Assembly (NCBI GenBank): GCA_014898425.1
Contig: RCSZ01000002.1
Span: 248,001 to 312,000, forward strand
Direction of reading: 5' to 3'
DNA: 64,000 nucleotides
Source: Botryotinia globosa
Lineage: Eukaryota; Ascomycota; Leotiomycetes; Helotiales; Sclerotiniaceae
Made by a program: the position numbers and the translations under genes. This document shows, in pieces, positions 21,575 through 33,800 of the stretch (within the stretch, counting starts at the first letter, position 1; every line of letters begins with the position of its first letter). Under the pieces are notes generated by a model, which did no database searches, was not told where the DNA came from, and saw nothing but the letters and a program-made list of their open reading frames with translations.

Positions 21575-23144
21575 ATGGCAGAAAGACACCAAACAAAACG
21601 TCGAAGATACGATAGCGAAGTTTCTACACCGGGTTATAGCTCGCCCGATGAATTGGCAGATGATAAAGCAACCCGACCATCTACGAGCACGCGTCGCGAT
21701 TCAACACGCAGACAATCAAGACCATATTCTAGTGATGGCAGCGCCGATGAGCTAGATCATACAAATACCCGTCATCGAACTCCGCGAAGCCCCCGAAGCC
21801 GTCGAAATTCAAATCAATCAAGAAGTAGATCTACCTCTGAAGATTCACATCGCTCGGCGCAATCCTCATCTACACCTTCTCATAAACCTTTAAAACTCAA
21901 CTACAAATGCAAGTTTATATTACGAGGACATCGTAAAGGAGTTGCGCAAGTGAGATATTCGCCCAATGGTCGATGGATAGCTAGTTGTTCTGCAGATGGC
22001 ACAATTAAAATATGGGATGCGGAAACGGGAAAACATTTGCGAACAATGGAAGGACATCTTGCAGGTGTTTCTACAATTGCTTGGAGTCCGGATTCAAATA
22101 CTATAGCTTCAGGATCAGATGATAAGGTTATTAGACTTTGGGATCGAGCGACTGGTAAGCCATATCTTACGCCTTTACTTGGTCATCATAATTACGTTTA
22201 TTCGGTCGCTTTTTCTCCAAAGGGGAATGTAATCGCGAGTGGAAGTTATGATGAAGCAGTCTTCTTGTGGGATCTACGCGCAAGAAGGCAGATGAGAAGT
22301 TTACCAGCGCATTCTGATCCGGTCGGTGCGGTGGATTTCATCCGAGATGGGACGTTAGTATGCAGTTGTTCTACTGACGGGCTCATGTAAGTTCATTTGC
22401 TAGCCATTCATAATTTTGTATCAGAAATACTAATTGTATCCTAGTCGTGTATGGGATACTGCAACTGGTCAATGTCTTCGGACTCTCGTACACGAAGATA
22501 ATGCGCCGGTAACCACAGTCCGATTCTCACCCAACGGCCGGTATATTCTGGCGCATACACTAGATTCTTGCATACGCCTTTGGGACTATGTAGCTGGAAC
22601 TTGCAAAAAGACATATCAAGGCCACGTTAATAATAAATACTCGCTAGGTGGAAGCTTTGGTTTCAGTGGTAATCAAGGATTTATCAGTTCGGGTAGTGAA
22701 GATGGAGACATTCTCTTCTGGGATGTTAGCACGAAGGAATTGATACAGAAAGTTCATGGGCACGAAGGCGTAGTTTGTTGGGTTGATACTGCTCCGGGAC
22801 CGAATGGAGCGATTGTTAGTGCTGGTTTAGATGGAACAGTCCGGATATGGGTCGATGTGGGTGATGAAGATGGGTCTCCAAGACTGGATAACTTACATCT
22901 TGAATCGCAAAACACGAATCACGTGAAGCAGGAAAATGGAGAGGACGAAGATATGGGTGGGTATATGAATGAGGAGAGAGATGATAGAGACGAGGAAAGA
23001 CAAAGGAGATATAGCAATGATACCCCGAGAGATGATATGAGTGTGGATAGGGAGAGATCGCGAGATAGAGATATGGATAAGGAAAGGGAAACCGAAAGGG
23101 ACAGAAGCGAGTTACGCAGTCCGGAGAAGATGGAGGAAGACTAA
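21575..23144 (+). CDS. swd3: WD40-repeat protein, Swd3/WDR5 homologue (COMPASS subunit)
   Basis: Exons 21575-22386 and 22445-23144 (57-58-nt intron) give 503 residues. An N-terminal Ser/Arg/Asp-rich unstructured region (~110 residues) is followed by seven WD40 blades starting FILRGHRKGVAQVRYSPNG. Clear GH...WD spacing recurs (SADGTIKIWD, SDDKVIRLWD, SYDEAVFLWD, RVWDTATGQ, CIRLWDYVAGT, DILFWD, GTVRIWVD). Order and blade sequences resemble Swd3/WDR5, the scaffold of the Set1 histone H3K4 methyltransferase complex in the nucleus. The C-terminal tail is Arg/Asp/Glu-rich with RDRDMDKERETERDR-type repeats and is longer than in animal WDR5. The intron splits the codon of I in the RVWD blade. Confidence 0.88.
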
Positions 23145-24205
23145 TCAGCTCTGAAAGATAAAGTTACTTTAATTTAATGTGTAAAGCATCACGCTATCCT
23201 TCCTCTTCTTGAATTCTAACAGTAGCCTGGAATTAGCTCCTCGATAATATTGAAAAACGTGGAAATGAATCTTAGGTCGATCTACATGGTTGCTTGCAAG
23301 ATAGCATGACAAACCAAGCTCCTCTCTTCTCGGTCATCAGACCACAGCTGTCACACGCAAGATACAAGTAGTCTTTGGTCTATGGGAGGGAATTATAGTG
23401 TTTGAAATGTGAAGCAGTAACAATGCGTCTCTGTAAAAACAAGAACTTTCCTCATCCTACACCGCTACGTGACTAGGTTCCGTGATGCTTGGTAGGTGCT
23501 AAAGTAGAAGTTTATCATGCGATTATGTTCGGCAAACATGTAAAACGGTGCCTCATGTCCGGACCTGGTGATTAATCGGTGTCGAGATGGATATAAGGTA
23601 TGGTATATATGGAACTTCTGAGGGCTCCAAAGAAAAGAGGAGATGTGGGCGCAGAATCTATATGTAGCGTGTCACATGATTTCATATCACTCCACCAGTG
23701 TCTTTTCCCAAGCAATGTGACTTGTGGGACAAATCAACCCAACTCTCACGATAATGGTGTCTTTTTCATGGACTCAAGGAGTTCGAGATTGTCATCGATA
23801 CTCTCCAGCTAAAGCAGCTCAATTGCGAGGATATGGGCGGTGCAATCTTCTGGCCAATACCAAGTCAGGGTTTTTTCCAATCTATGTATCCTACAAATTC
23901 GCTGTAGCTGCTCGATTCACGCAGATTCACGCAGATTCATGCAAATTCACCGTCTCACTGCGCCGTACTTGCATCTATGTTGATATATATACATCGTCTT
24001 TGCATGTTGGGAACTCTATCAATTATGTCTTCGATACAACATACCGAAAGATCTATAACCTTAGCGACAGGTCTTCACACAACATCTACAGAATACCTAT
24101 CCTCTAGAATATCATCTTCTATTCGACTAAGAATTGGCCACAAAACTTAAGTCGCCACGTCCGCAAAAACAAACACCCACCGACAATTTTTATAAAGTCG
24201 CCGTC
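23145..24205. other. Intergenic region
   Basis: This 1.06 kb lies downstream of SWD3 and upstream of the frameshifted 2EXR copy. A short repeat of GCAGATTCA[CT] occurs around 23919-23940. Open frames at 23600-24107 lack any recognisable domain. Promoter elements for the next copy may be near the end, but none is convincing. Confidence 0.45.
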
Positions 24206-25209
24206 ATGAACTCAACTCCTCAGCAAGAATCAAAACCCCTCACCGAGTTCAGGCCGTTCTCCCGCTTGCCATTCGAACTCCGAGTCCGAATATTCAGAGA
24301 AGCAGAACCTGGTCCTGTGGTCACCAAATCTGCTTTTATACATCTATGTAGAGGCAGATCACAGATCATTTTACTGTCACTCCTCCTAGATATTATCAGC
24401 TAAACAGTTTACTAGTAGCTAGCAGAGAGTCACGTGCAGAGATTTTTCGCAGATTTTCAAAGTTTGAAGTTATCACCCCGCATTTGTTTGACGAACATGT
24501 GCGTAAGCGCAGTAGTTACTTTCGGCCTCATATCGATATTCTGCAATTGTATGAAATGGGCGAAAGATTATCTGCTGAAAACATCACACAGTTGGCGCTG
24601 AATGTATTTGTAGGATTGTGGTATTTTCCTCGTATGATATTTAGTGACAGGATGAACAACGCAGCCAAGCTATATACTTTCCTGAGTAACCATTTTCCGG
24701 CTCTCAAAAACCTATGGCTCATAGTTGAGAAGGAAGATTCTCGCAATGAGTCTCCATCAAGCAAGCACCTACTTCGAATGCTGGATGTTTCAGATGGATT
24801 TGTGTATCTTAATTTGCGCTTAAAGTTTGCCCTGGGCCTAAGAGACCGAGGAAAGGGCATTCAGAGAGTGTACAACCAGCGATCATTGAGATATATCAAA
24901 GAATATACGGAGCTGATTGCTGGAGACTTAAGTCTGTTTCTGAATACGAAAGAGAGTGATCTCTGGCCTTCACCTGGAGAGGCAACTCTAAGATACTGGA
25001 AGACTCGCAAGTCTGCACCCGCTCTGATGTGCTTCATTACTAAAGACGTAAGTGACAGCGATATTTATTCATGCAAAGACGAAGACAGTGGTACTTCATT
25101 CTGGCTTTGGGTGCCCTCCTTGGGCATCAGCATTGCATGCCATAAGGATGCAAGTCCCGTTCATAAATACAAAGGATTGGCTCAGATATTTGATGGTGAA
25201 CCGTGGTAG
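24206..25209 (+). pseudogene. 2EXR-domain protein, copy A, frameshifted
   Basis: The first part (24206 to ~24351) starts MNSTPQQESKPL and carries the first 2EXR motif, FSRLPFELRVRIFREA. The continuation is in another frame, open from 24352, with LLVASRESRAEIFRRF (second ExR motif), the RPHIDILQL segment, HFPALKNLWLIVE, RYWKTRKSAPAL and the family C-terminus YKGLAQIFDGEPW. The switch from frame 2 to frame 1 must occur between 24352 and 24400, and no splice pair there restores both sides cleanly. A small indel is therefore the likely cause; a sequencing error is possible. The rest is undamaged, so decay is recent or the gene uses an intron I could not place. The predicted function is unknown, as for the whole family. 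Confidence 0.7.
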
Positions 25210-26505
25210 TTCAAGTTAGATACACGAGAAAGCACGTCAATGGCACAACATCCTCACAATATCTTCGGCTAGGAATATGCAAGGATATCCAATTGAAAGG
25301 ATCCAAAGAACAGAAACTCAGGGGCGGAGAGCTGACTAGATGAACAGAGCACCTAATTAGACAACCTCACACAATGAAATGTTTCTTCATACTACTTCTT
25401 CTGAAAAGCCTGTCTTCCTTAGTGAAAATAGTCTTGATCTCGGAGCTCTAGCACCCCATTTGAGTTATTCTTGACTCTCCGGATAAGTGACGTTCGATTT
25501 GTGCTTATAACATAAGATCTTACAATATTTCTGAATCTAGGCCCATATTCGCCCAGGAGCATACTGGAAGTAGATGCACCTAATGTTATTCAATTTTCAG
25601 CGACCACAAGCAACCTTGGAAGTAATCCAGAACTAATTTCGAATTGAAGAAACTAGAGACGTAAAGTAAAGTAAGCTTTTATAAGAATGTAACGAAATTT
25701 TCTGTCGAAAAAAAAACTCTGATTGGTTGATGTATACCGTCAACCCAGTATATAAATGAATATCACTATTTCCATGTCTTCAAAATTCAAATACTTCATT
25801 CACATGCACATTATGATAGTAACGCATTTTTTATCTATTCCTAGGTACACAAGATATTCAAGTTCTCGAAAAGTAGGAGTTGGCTTTGATTTTTATTTCA
25901 ACTCCCAATTTGTCCATACATGACCTCCAAATATTGGATCCCTCATGATAATCAGAACTTGCACGGCTTGTTAGCTCTGAGATTTGGCAATGGAGATTTG
26001 CATCTTCACAAGAGTTGTTTCCTACGTTTTATTATATAGCACTGATTTGATCATTGAAAGTACTAATTTCTAAAATATACATGTTAAGAACCGGCCATCC
26101 TGTTGATCGGCTGCAACCACGCAATGATATCAGGATTAAAATTCTACCAAGTTAGATGAATAATCTCCGGTGACAAAAATTACTTTCCAACTATCACATT
26201 CGTCTACTTTATTCACTTGCTGGCCCTGATTAACTCACCCATGTGCCATGAAAATCGCGCTTTCATGCCTAGTGTTTTATTTCGTTAAGTTAAACGAAAC
26301 CGGTACAGCTGCTACGGCTCTTTTCAAATACCTCATTCTCACCATACATAAATATTCGACATCTTCCATCATCGACATCACTCAAAACTTGCAGTATTTG
26401 ACTTCAAAAGCATCATATCGCTTGTACGCAACATTTACCAATTCAACAAATTATCTATCACTAGGACAGAGACTCTCCTTTTACAATTTGCGATATTCAG
26501 AATAC
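25210..26505. other. Intergenic region with possible distal promoter
   Basis: 1.3 kb between 2EXR copies A and B. A reverse CCAAT (ATTGGTTG, ~25721) is followed by TATATAAA near 25749-25756. It could be a promoter with a long leader for copy B. The frame of copy B is open back to 26248, but this stretch lacks 2EXR features. Confidence 0.35.
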
Positions 26506-27570
26506 ATGCATGATAACATGGCCGATAACATCTCAACGACAGTATGTTCAAATGCAGCATTAGGAATTTCGGACGGGTTCCCATTGTTTTCATCATTACC
26601 GGTCGAAATACAATGCCGGATTTTCAAAGAAGCTTTTCCTGATCCAGAAATAGTATATTGGGATTTTGACCTCGGAATACAAATTGGAGGGGTAGCAGGT
26701 GTTTTTATTTTCTTTTCAAAAAACAGACGTCACGCATTGCTATCTTTCTTGCTTGCATGCAAGAACTCACACGCAGAGGTCTTCCGGAACTACGACAAAA
26801 TCGAGATCAATTTCCCAACTCCCATGTACTTCCAGAGTTGCAACCAATCTGATCGTTACAGATATCTGCGAAAGGCTGTTGATACTCTCTCTGTGAGTTT
26901 TCTCAGCTTCATATCATTGGATATGGAAGGAGGAAGCATGACGTTGAATAACCTCACGCATCTTGCTTTGGATGTCGATTTCGACTATCCCTGGGATGGA
27001 TTATACATGCGTATTCTAGCCAAGTTCTATATTTCAATCAGCATCCACTGTCCAGCTTTGAACACATTGTATTTTATTTATGATTACGGTTTGGGTCGAG
27101 GAAATTGGTGCACTCACGAATACCATCAACTTCTTGATGTTACTGAAGGCTGCTTGGATCTAGACTGGGATTTTCCGAGATTAAAACAATCCCTGAATGA
27201 ACAATATCGATATTCATCTAATCGGAGACAAAATACAGACTTACACAGGGTACTGGACGATCTCAAAGACATGGACAGGGAATTTAAACAACTATCAAAG
27301 AATTTCGATCGCTTCATGAATACCACAGCGAACGACACATGGGATAAGCCTGTGGGGGAAACATTGAAGTACTGGGAAAACATCAGACCGACTCCTGTGT
27401 TACTGCTGAGATGCCAAGACCATTTTCTGGCGAGTACCTGTTCTTGCAAGTCCGAGTATCCGACGCTTTATTTAAGACAAAATGGGATTTATCTCAGAGT
27501 CCACAAGGATAGAACGCCCCTAAACATGTACACTGGTTTGAGGCAAATCTTTGATGGAGAGCCATGGTAG
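26506..27570 (+). CDS. 2EXR-domain protein, copy B
   Basis: About 354 residues from the ATG at 26506 (MHDNMADNIST; 26518 is an alternative). The first 2EXR motif reads FSSLPVEIQCRIFKEAFP, with ExQ instead of ExR. The second reads LLACKNSHAEVFRNY, with NSH in place of ESR. Shared family features follow: a YRYLRKAVDTL segment, GGSMTLNNLTHLAL, IHCPALNTLYFIY, LKYWENIRPTPVLL, and the C-terminus YTGLRQIFDGEPW. The frame remains open for 86 codons upstream, which could be leader or a longer N-terminus. 2EXR proteins are fungus-specific with no established biochemical role; some members sit near F-box-like or allorecognition-related genes, but nothing here identifies a partner. Single exon. Confidence 0.8.
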   Translation: MHDNMADNISTTVCSNAALGISDGFPLFSSLPVEIQCRIFKEAFPDPEIVYWDFDLGIQIGGVAGVFIFFSKNRRHALLSFLLACKNSHAEVFRNYDKIEINFPTPMYFQSCNQSDRYRYLRKAVDTLSVSFLSFISLDMEGGSMTLNNLTHLALDVDFDYPWDGLYMRILAKFYISISIHCPALNTLYFIYDYGLGRGNWCTHEYHQLLDVTEGCLDLDWDFPRLKQSLNEQYRYSSNRRQNTDLHRVLDDLKDMDREFKQLSKNFDRFMNTTANDTWDKPVGETLKYWENIRPTPVLLLRCQDHFLASTCSCKSEYPTLYLRQNGIYLRVHKDRTPLNMYTGLRQIFDGEPW

Positions 27571-30500
27571 ACGAAGCAAGTCTTGACTGATGGACAATAT
27601 GGCAATTAAATACTTGATATATTCAGGGAATAGGGTTCTCATTGTCATGGAACGGGGAGAAGCAGAATAAATACTAAATCAGGCACACTATGTGAATGTG
27701 CTCGGATAAACATCGCATATGGGTTTTGTATATCAGTGTTATGGGGAGCTAAGGTTAGCTGCTGCACCTTGTGTCAATAGTCTAGTTAGAATAGCAATAA
27801 ATCCTATGTGCATAAAAGTTCTCAAAACAACAAAATAATCATGAATCATGTCAAGAGTTCCAGGAGTGAGAATGCAAGCTACAATCTAAGTTCAACAACG
27901 GAGAGCTAACCGAGAGTCTAGATCCATGTAGAGTTGTGCCAGTATCCAAATCCTAGTAATATTATACTGTAAACTCGAAGAATTTCATCAAAAACTTCTT
28001 ATATGCAATGACAAAATATCTTTGTATACATGATATATGATCCAACGAACTTGAAGATTGATTCGCTTATCATGCATGACATTGTCTCCTGCACTCACAG
28101 TCAATTTGGGAACACTGGAATCAAAACGATGTTAGAACAGGTAAAAAGTTGATTTTTATACTCTCTATACTTCTTTCTAGAAGATTAGATATCATTTTCT
28201 TAGAAATAGACAGACTGGAAAGATCTTAATGTAGGTAGATTTAGGCTTCCAAGTCATGCATAATGTTCGTCAAAGTGACATCAATTATCACTACCAAACA
28301 ATAAGATACAACTAAATAAAAGAAACAAATAAATTCAGAGATCTCTACAACACATAAATAGCCAGAAAAAACAATAATAGTCAAAAACTCAGCATTGTGG
28401 TAACCCTTTCATAGATAACCCAAATGAAAGAGCTGGGTCAGTAAAAAAAAAGTTGAAGTCAAAAGTTGAATGAAGTTGCAAAACTAAAAATTCGAACCCG
28501 AAAATTAAAAAGCTCTTTGATTCAAAGAATGGCAAAACAGTTGATTAAACAACTTTTCAGATATGCAACAAATCTTTTGTGATTCTGGAGATATCACATG
28601 GAGAATGTGTGATTGGGAACGGTTATTAGTTGGGGGAACTTCGGGCCGAGGAGGGGGTGGTTCGAGCTTGTGGTGAGTTTGGGGTGAGGTGAGGTTGATG
28701 GATTGGATGGTTGGAGGTAAATTTGGGAATTTTTTGGGTTTAGTATCATTTGGGAGAGTAAACATACTTTTTTTTGGATGTTGTGATAGGATGGGATGGA
28801 AGGAGATGCTTTGTTACTGGGAGATAGGTGAGGTGTTGGCATGAATGTTAGGTTGTTGATTGATAACCCTATGTGAGAGTCAAGAGAATATTAATAAACC
28901 TGAAAAGCAATCGTTTTGGTAGCTTGAACTTGAGAAGATTTGCTATCATGTTCTATTCCGCAAAATCCTGTGTTCATCTGAATCTGGACTGTCACCAGAG
29001 TATGACAGCTCACTGTTCTACTCTACCTACTTCCAAAACCCCCCTCCATTTGATATCAGTCTATTCCAACAGTATAGATATTTTGAATGCATGTCTTCCA
29101 TACGTCGTGGCTCTCCATTTCAAGTGTAGCGCTTGTAGACATCCAGCTCCTTTAGTTATTAATCTAAGCATATCACTCACTAATGGAAGGAACGTATGAA
29201 GAGCCCACTTCATCTGGAAGTTCATGGCCCCTCTCTCAACTGAAAGCAACGGGTCTGTGATATTCAACTATCCGATGCATAAGGTTTCACGATGGAACCT
29301 TTGAGCAAAAGAGTTTCTATCTGTAAGATACTAAATGCTACTGTTTGTTTTTCGCTTGTGAAGTCATGTTCTATGTAAGTAGTCTCTAGCAACTTAGAAT
29401 TCACGATCTACTAATTTTTCTGAATACCTAATTAGAGGAGATTCCAGATATCGTAGCAAAGTGGTGATATTGGCTAATTATGAAGTTTGAGGTCTATGAG
29501 GTGAATTATGAAAAGGAGTTGGGGGAGTATTTGAAACAAGCAGGCTGTTATCAACTGACTTGGTACAAAAAGAATAGCCTGAGCTGCAAAACCATGATAC
29601 TGAAATATAGTTGTATGGGATGACTTCCCTAGGCTTCCAAAGATAGGGATGATGTGTGAATCTGTGAATTTGTGAATTGGGGCCGAGTTAAAACCCCTGG
29701 CTGAGGGCTTGATTGAGATGGATTGTAGTCTGGTCAAGAGCCAGAGACATTCCATTATAAGCTTGTTGAAGGGAAGATTATGATGACATTTGCTGAGGTG
29801 AAAAAGAGTCGTAGTGAGATTACTTGAGGAAACGGATTGAGGAGGTTTGTGATATTGCACCATGCCACAGGGGAGTGACTCAAGTTTTCAGGAGATCATT
29901 GCAACTATTGCTCAAGACTACATGGTTTGATCTTCTTAAATCAGAGCTAGAAAACCTAGATGGTGCCTTTGTCTTTGTATTTTGAAGACTCAGTCGACAG
30001 TAGATGCAGGTGTCTCTGAAAGCCAATAGACATAAAACAGTGCTCTTGCCCATATATCTTCTCCAGGAATCTCTCAAAATACTACTACAACTCTTCCCTC
30101 CCACTGTCAGCTCTGTATATCTATATATTGCTTTAAAATACTGAATAAGCTAGCATTGAGGGCTTTGATACCAATTCACTTACAAGTAATACATCATCCA
30201 TGAAGAATGACAAGAACACAATCTACTTCCAGACCAATAATAACCCTGGCTTACGCTTGAACTAACTTTTTTCGGTCCAAAACTATCATGATTCAAATTT
30301 CAAACATAAATGAACTTCGAAGAGTGAAGAGATGTAGTTGATTATGCTGACAAACAAACGTGACTACAACAACATCGGAACGTCGGAACCTTCTCAATCT
30401 GTCTTAGTGTCTTCACCTCCACACACTAAGCCGTACCTAGTATCACTCGAATTCATATAGCCTCTTTCTTGATATTGATTACTTTCTCTATTTGATACCC

Positions 30501-30820
30501 GACTTTCTTGATAACAACATCAAACCTTCAACTCTTGGTTCTTGATAAATATCGCACACCTTTTGTTCTTTTGTCTCTAGCTTCTGACCTTGTTAAATCT
30601 ACAACAATTCATTCTCTGTGCTTGATACTGAGTTGAAAGCGTTGCCTGAAGCTGCTGCCTCTATCACGTTATTCGATTTTGTTCAGTTCGGTCGGGTTTT
30701 GTATGATCCTCTTCAATTTCGAGATCAAGCATTATTCCTCAGCCACTCCAACCTTTTGAGATACTGCAGTTCTTTTGAGCACTTCATCATTCGAGGTCAC
30801 TCTGATCTTCCAAAACCAAC
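27571..30820. other. Large intergenic region, no convincing gene
   Basis: 3.25 kb between copy B and the SNF2 gene. I see only short open frames without domain features. One intron-like unit (donor GTAAGT near 29375, CTACTAAT branch site near 29411, TTAG acceptor near 29435) precedes a 47-codon frame starting MKFEVYEVNYEKEL at about 29479, but neither end could be completed. The sequence is AT-leaning and unique, and may contain gene relics decayed beyond recognition. Confidence 0.4.
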
Positions 30821-33800
30821 ATGGCTCCTCCCACTCCCATCAGTGATGATCTTCTTGAGATCAAGAAATCTGTGGGAATGAAGAGTATCTGGGTAAGTTA
30901 ATGAATAATTCGCTGTTGATAGTTCCTACTAATCACATTTTATAGAGTAATATGAAGAAAGGCGCATCCAGACAGAATCCAAGCACAAAAAATTGTTCGA
31001 CCCAACAGATCAGATCGGATTCAAGTTTCGCTGCATTATCACCTCCTTCTCGAGATTCGATATCAGGTTCCAAGAACTCCTGTTTCTCAGATCTCAACAA
31101 TTATATTCCTGTAGGATCGATTCGAATACACAAGCACGAGTGTTCACTCTTGACGGAAGAAGTATTCACGTGTCGAGATTGGCATGCTTTTCATCTTCCG
31201 TCCGACATTATCAACTTCCAACAAAGCATCTTGTATTTACCAAATACTGTACAAAGCCAATTGCTTCGTTCCGCTGCCCTTGCTGAGTACACTGGAATAC
31301 ACAATGCTGGTTGGATTAGAATGGAGTTCAAGGCAAAGGATAAGAATACTGGTCAAATAAGGGTATATATCTTACCAGATGATATTGGAAATGCTGAGAT
31401 CGATCGGTAAGTGTTTGTTGGATACTGTGTTAGCTCCAGACTCGTGCTAATTTCTTTCAGTTCGATGAAGCAACTTCGTAAGGGTATGGAGACCTTACTA
31501 GACAAGTTAGACGTCTCGAATGCGACTTGGCAAGGAACATGGTCAGATGACACACCAACTCAGCATATCAACTCTGATTTGGATGGAAAAGAGTCTACAG
31601 ACGTCGTCTCGCTCTTTGACATGTTTAACGATCTACCATCCCCAAAGCCAGACCCAGGGGTAATCGTTGGAGATCGTTATGTACAAGATGCGATGCGATC
31701 TCTCCTGACGGGTAATGTCCAGGGGCTGAATCCAAATACGAGAATGCATCCATATCAGTAAGTAGTCAGCTCGCAATTTCTCCTACCTCCCGCCGTCTTC
31801 CCAACTTAGTTGTGCGTTGCTATTTTGAGCCAATCTTTTGAACTCGATCGCATCATGGCTATGTTCTGATCTTGTTTTTATTTCATCTTCACACTTCGAA
31901 GCAGCAAGGACTAACTCATCAACCATTGACAGATGTGAAACGGCTGCTATGATGTTACAGCGAGAAACACAGCCAGGATATATTGTGGATCCACGTCTTC
32001 GAAAAATTCAAGATCGGCATGGACAGAGTTTTTACTGCGATTTGAGTGCGAACGGTTGTTTGAGGGAACCACGCCTCTACGAAGCTCCGAGGGGTGGAAT
32101 ATGCGCAGAAAACATGGGTCTAGGAAAGAGTCTAATCTGCTTAGCTCTGATTCTATCCACAAAATATTTGAGACCTCAAATGCCAGATGAGCACTCCATT
32201 AACTCTATCCCTACACGAAAGAAGACAGCCTCTCTTCTCGAAATGTGCGCTTCGACCGTCGGCAGACAAGGAATTCCGTGGGAGATCGTCCTTGGAAAGA
32301 CGGAATCCGAAGAAGAACTTGGATTCAGCCAAATGCATGCCGCGTTGAATAGAGGAATTGGCTACTATTGGTATGAGCCAGACCCACCAGCTCGCGAGAC
32401 GCGTCGTCCCATAACACCAATTAAGAAGAAGATTTGGCTCGCAAAGTCTACACTTGTAGTTGTTCCACCCAACTTGGTGCACCAATGGATACAAGAGATC
32501 GAGAAACATACCACCAGCTTGAGTTACTTGGTTCTAAACGATATGGGAATTCAAGTACCTGCCGCGCACGAATTAGCAAAGTACGACATCATTTTATTTA
32601 GCAGAAGGAGATTTGAGAGAGAGGCTATAGAAGCGACTTTGACGTGCCGACAGAGCACCACTACTTGTGAGCATTGTTTTGGAAGCCCGGAAGCTTCGAA
32701 TTGCTCTTGCAAGATGTCACCAGAAACCACACCGGCAGAAGCCTTTAAATATCGTTCCCCACTTCGAGATCTCCATTTCAAGCGCCTGATCACTGATGAA
32801 GGACATGGTTTTGGGAATGTAACAAAAAGCGGACAATCAAACGCGACAATCATGATTGACTTCTTGCACCTTGATGCTCGTTGGATTATTTCTGGAACTC
32901 CGACGAACGGCCTCCATGGAAAGGACGTCCCATTTTCGAGGACTTATGAGCTCAGAAATAATGACACGAAGCCCATCGGCCCAGAGAATGCTAAGACACC
33001 CGGAGAGAAAAGCTCTACAAACCCAAAAGAACTGTTTATCCAACAAGAGACTAAGGATCTGGAGAAGCTTGGAAATATATTGAAGTCGTATCTTAAAGCT
33101 CGACCATGGGCAAACACGGGCGTGGTGGGTGATCAAGCATCGTGGTTAGATCTAGTCATCAGACCACGATATAACCAACAGATCCATGGCGATCCAGGAA
33201 TTCTTAAATCTACTTTGGAAAGTATGATCATCCGACATACAGCAAGAGACATCACGGCGCAACTTAGACTCCCCCCACTAAACAATAAGATTGTTTACCT
33301 CGAAGGATGTTTTCAGGATAAGTTGTCGTTGAACATATTTTCGATGATGATTACTATAAATGCTGTTACCTCGGAAAGAGAAGGTGTAGACTATTTTTTC
33401 CATCCGAAAAACAGAAGAGTTCTTTTGACTCTGTTGTCAAACTTACGACAGGCTTCATTCACTTGGTCAGGTTATACCAAGCCAATGATTGAGAACTCGC
33501 TTCAAGCCGCTGCAAAGTTCCTTAGAAAGGATGAAATTAACCCTGAAGACAAAAACCTTTTGCAGGAAGCAGTTCGATTTGGAGAGCTAGCACTCTCGAA
33601 TGGTATATTCACAGCTGTCAGCCAATTACATGAAATGGCCATGTATGTACGAAGTCCTCTGTCGGAGGAAATTAGGCGTGCGTGGGCACTTGACTTCCAT
33701 GATGGAAATCCAACCTTGATGGGCGCTAGTATGATATGTGCTGCCAAAGGGGCGTTTTATACATATCGTCGTGGTGCTCTCGTCGATCAATCCGATTCTG

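Noticed and set aside
22000..23000. Periodic repeats in the WD40 gene
   Set aside because: The ~120-nt period is the normal WD40 blade structure, not a DNA repeat.
26248..26505. N-terminal extension of 2EXR copy B by 86 codons
   Set aside because: It has no counterpart in paralogues, and the analogous open extension of copy D contains a TATA box; it was left out of the model.
28490..28510. Possible tRNA T-arm (minus strand GGGTTCGAATTT)
   Set aside because: The flanking bases do not form a T-stem and no acceptor, D or anticodon arm could be folded around it.
29300..29640. Intron-like signals followed by a 47-codon frame
   Set aside because: Donor, branch and acceptor are present, but no upstream exon with a start in phase could be found; noted only in the intergenic entry.
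31838..31932. Extension of the SNF2 frame upstream to 31838
   Set aside because: This stretch is intron: the TTGACAG acceptor at 31932 joins cleanly to the previous exon and restores HPYQCETAAMM.
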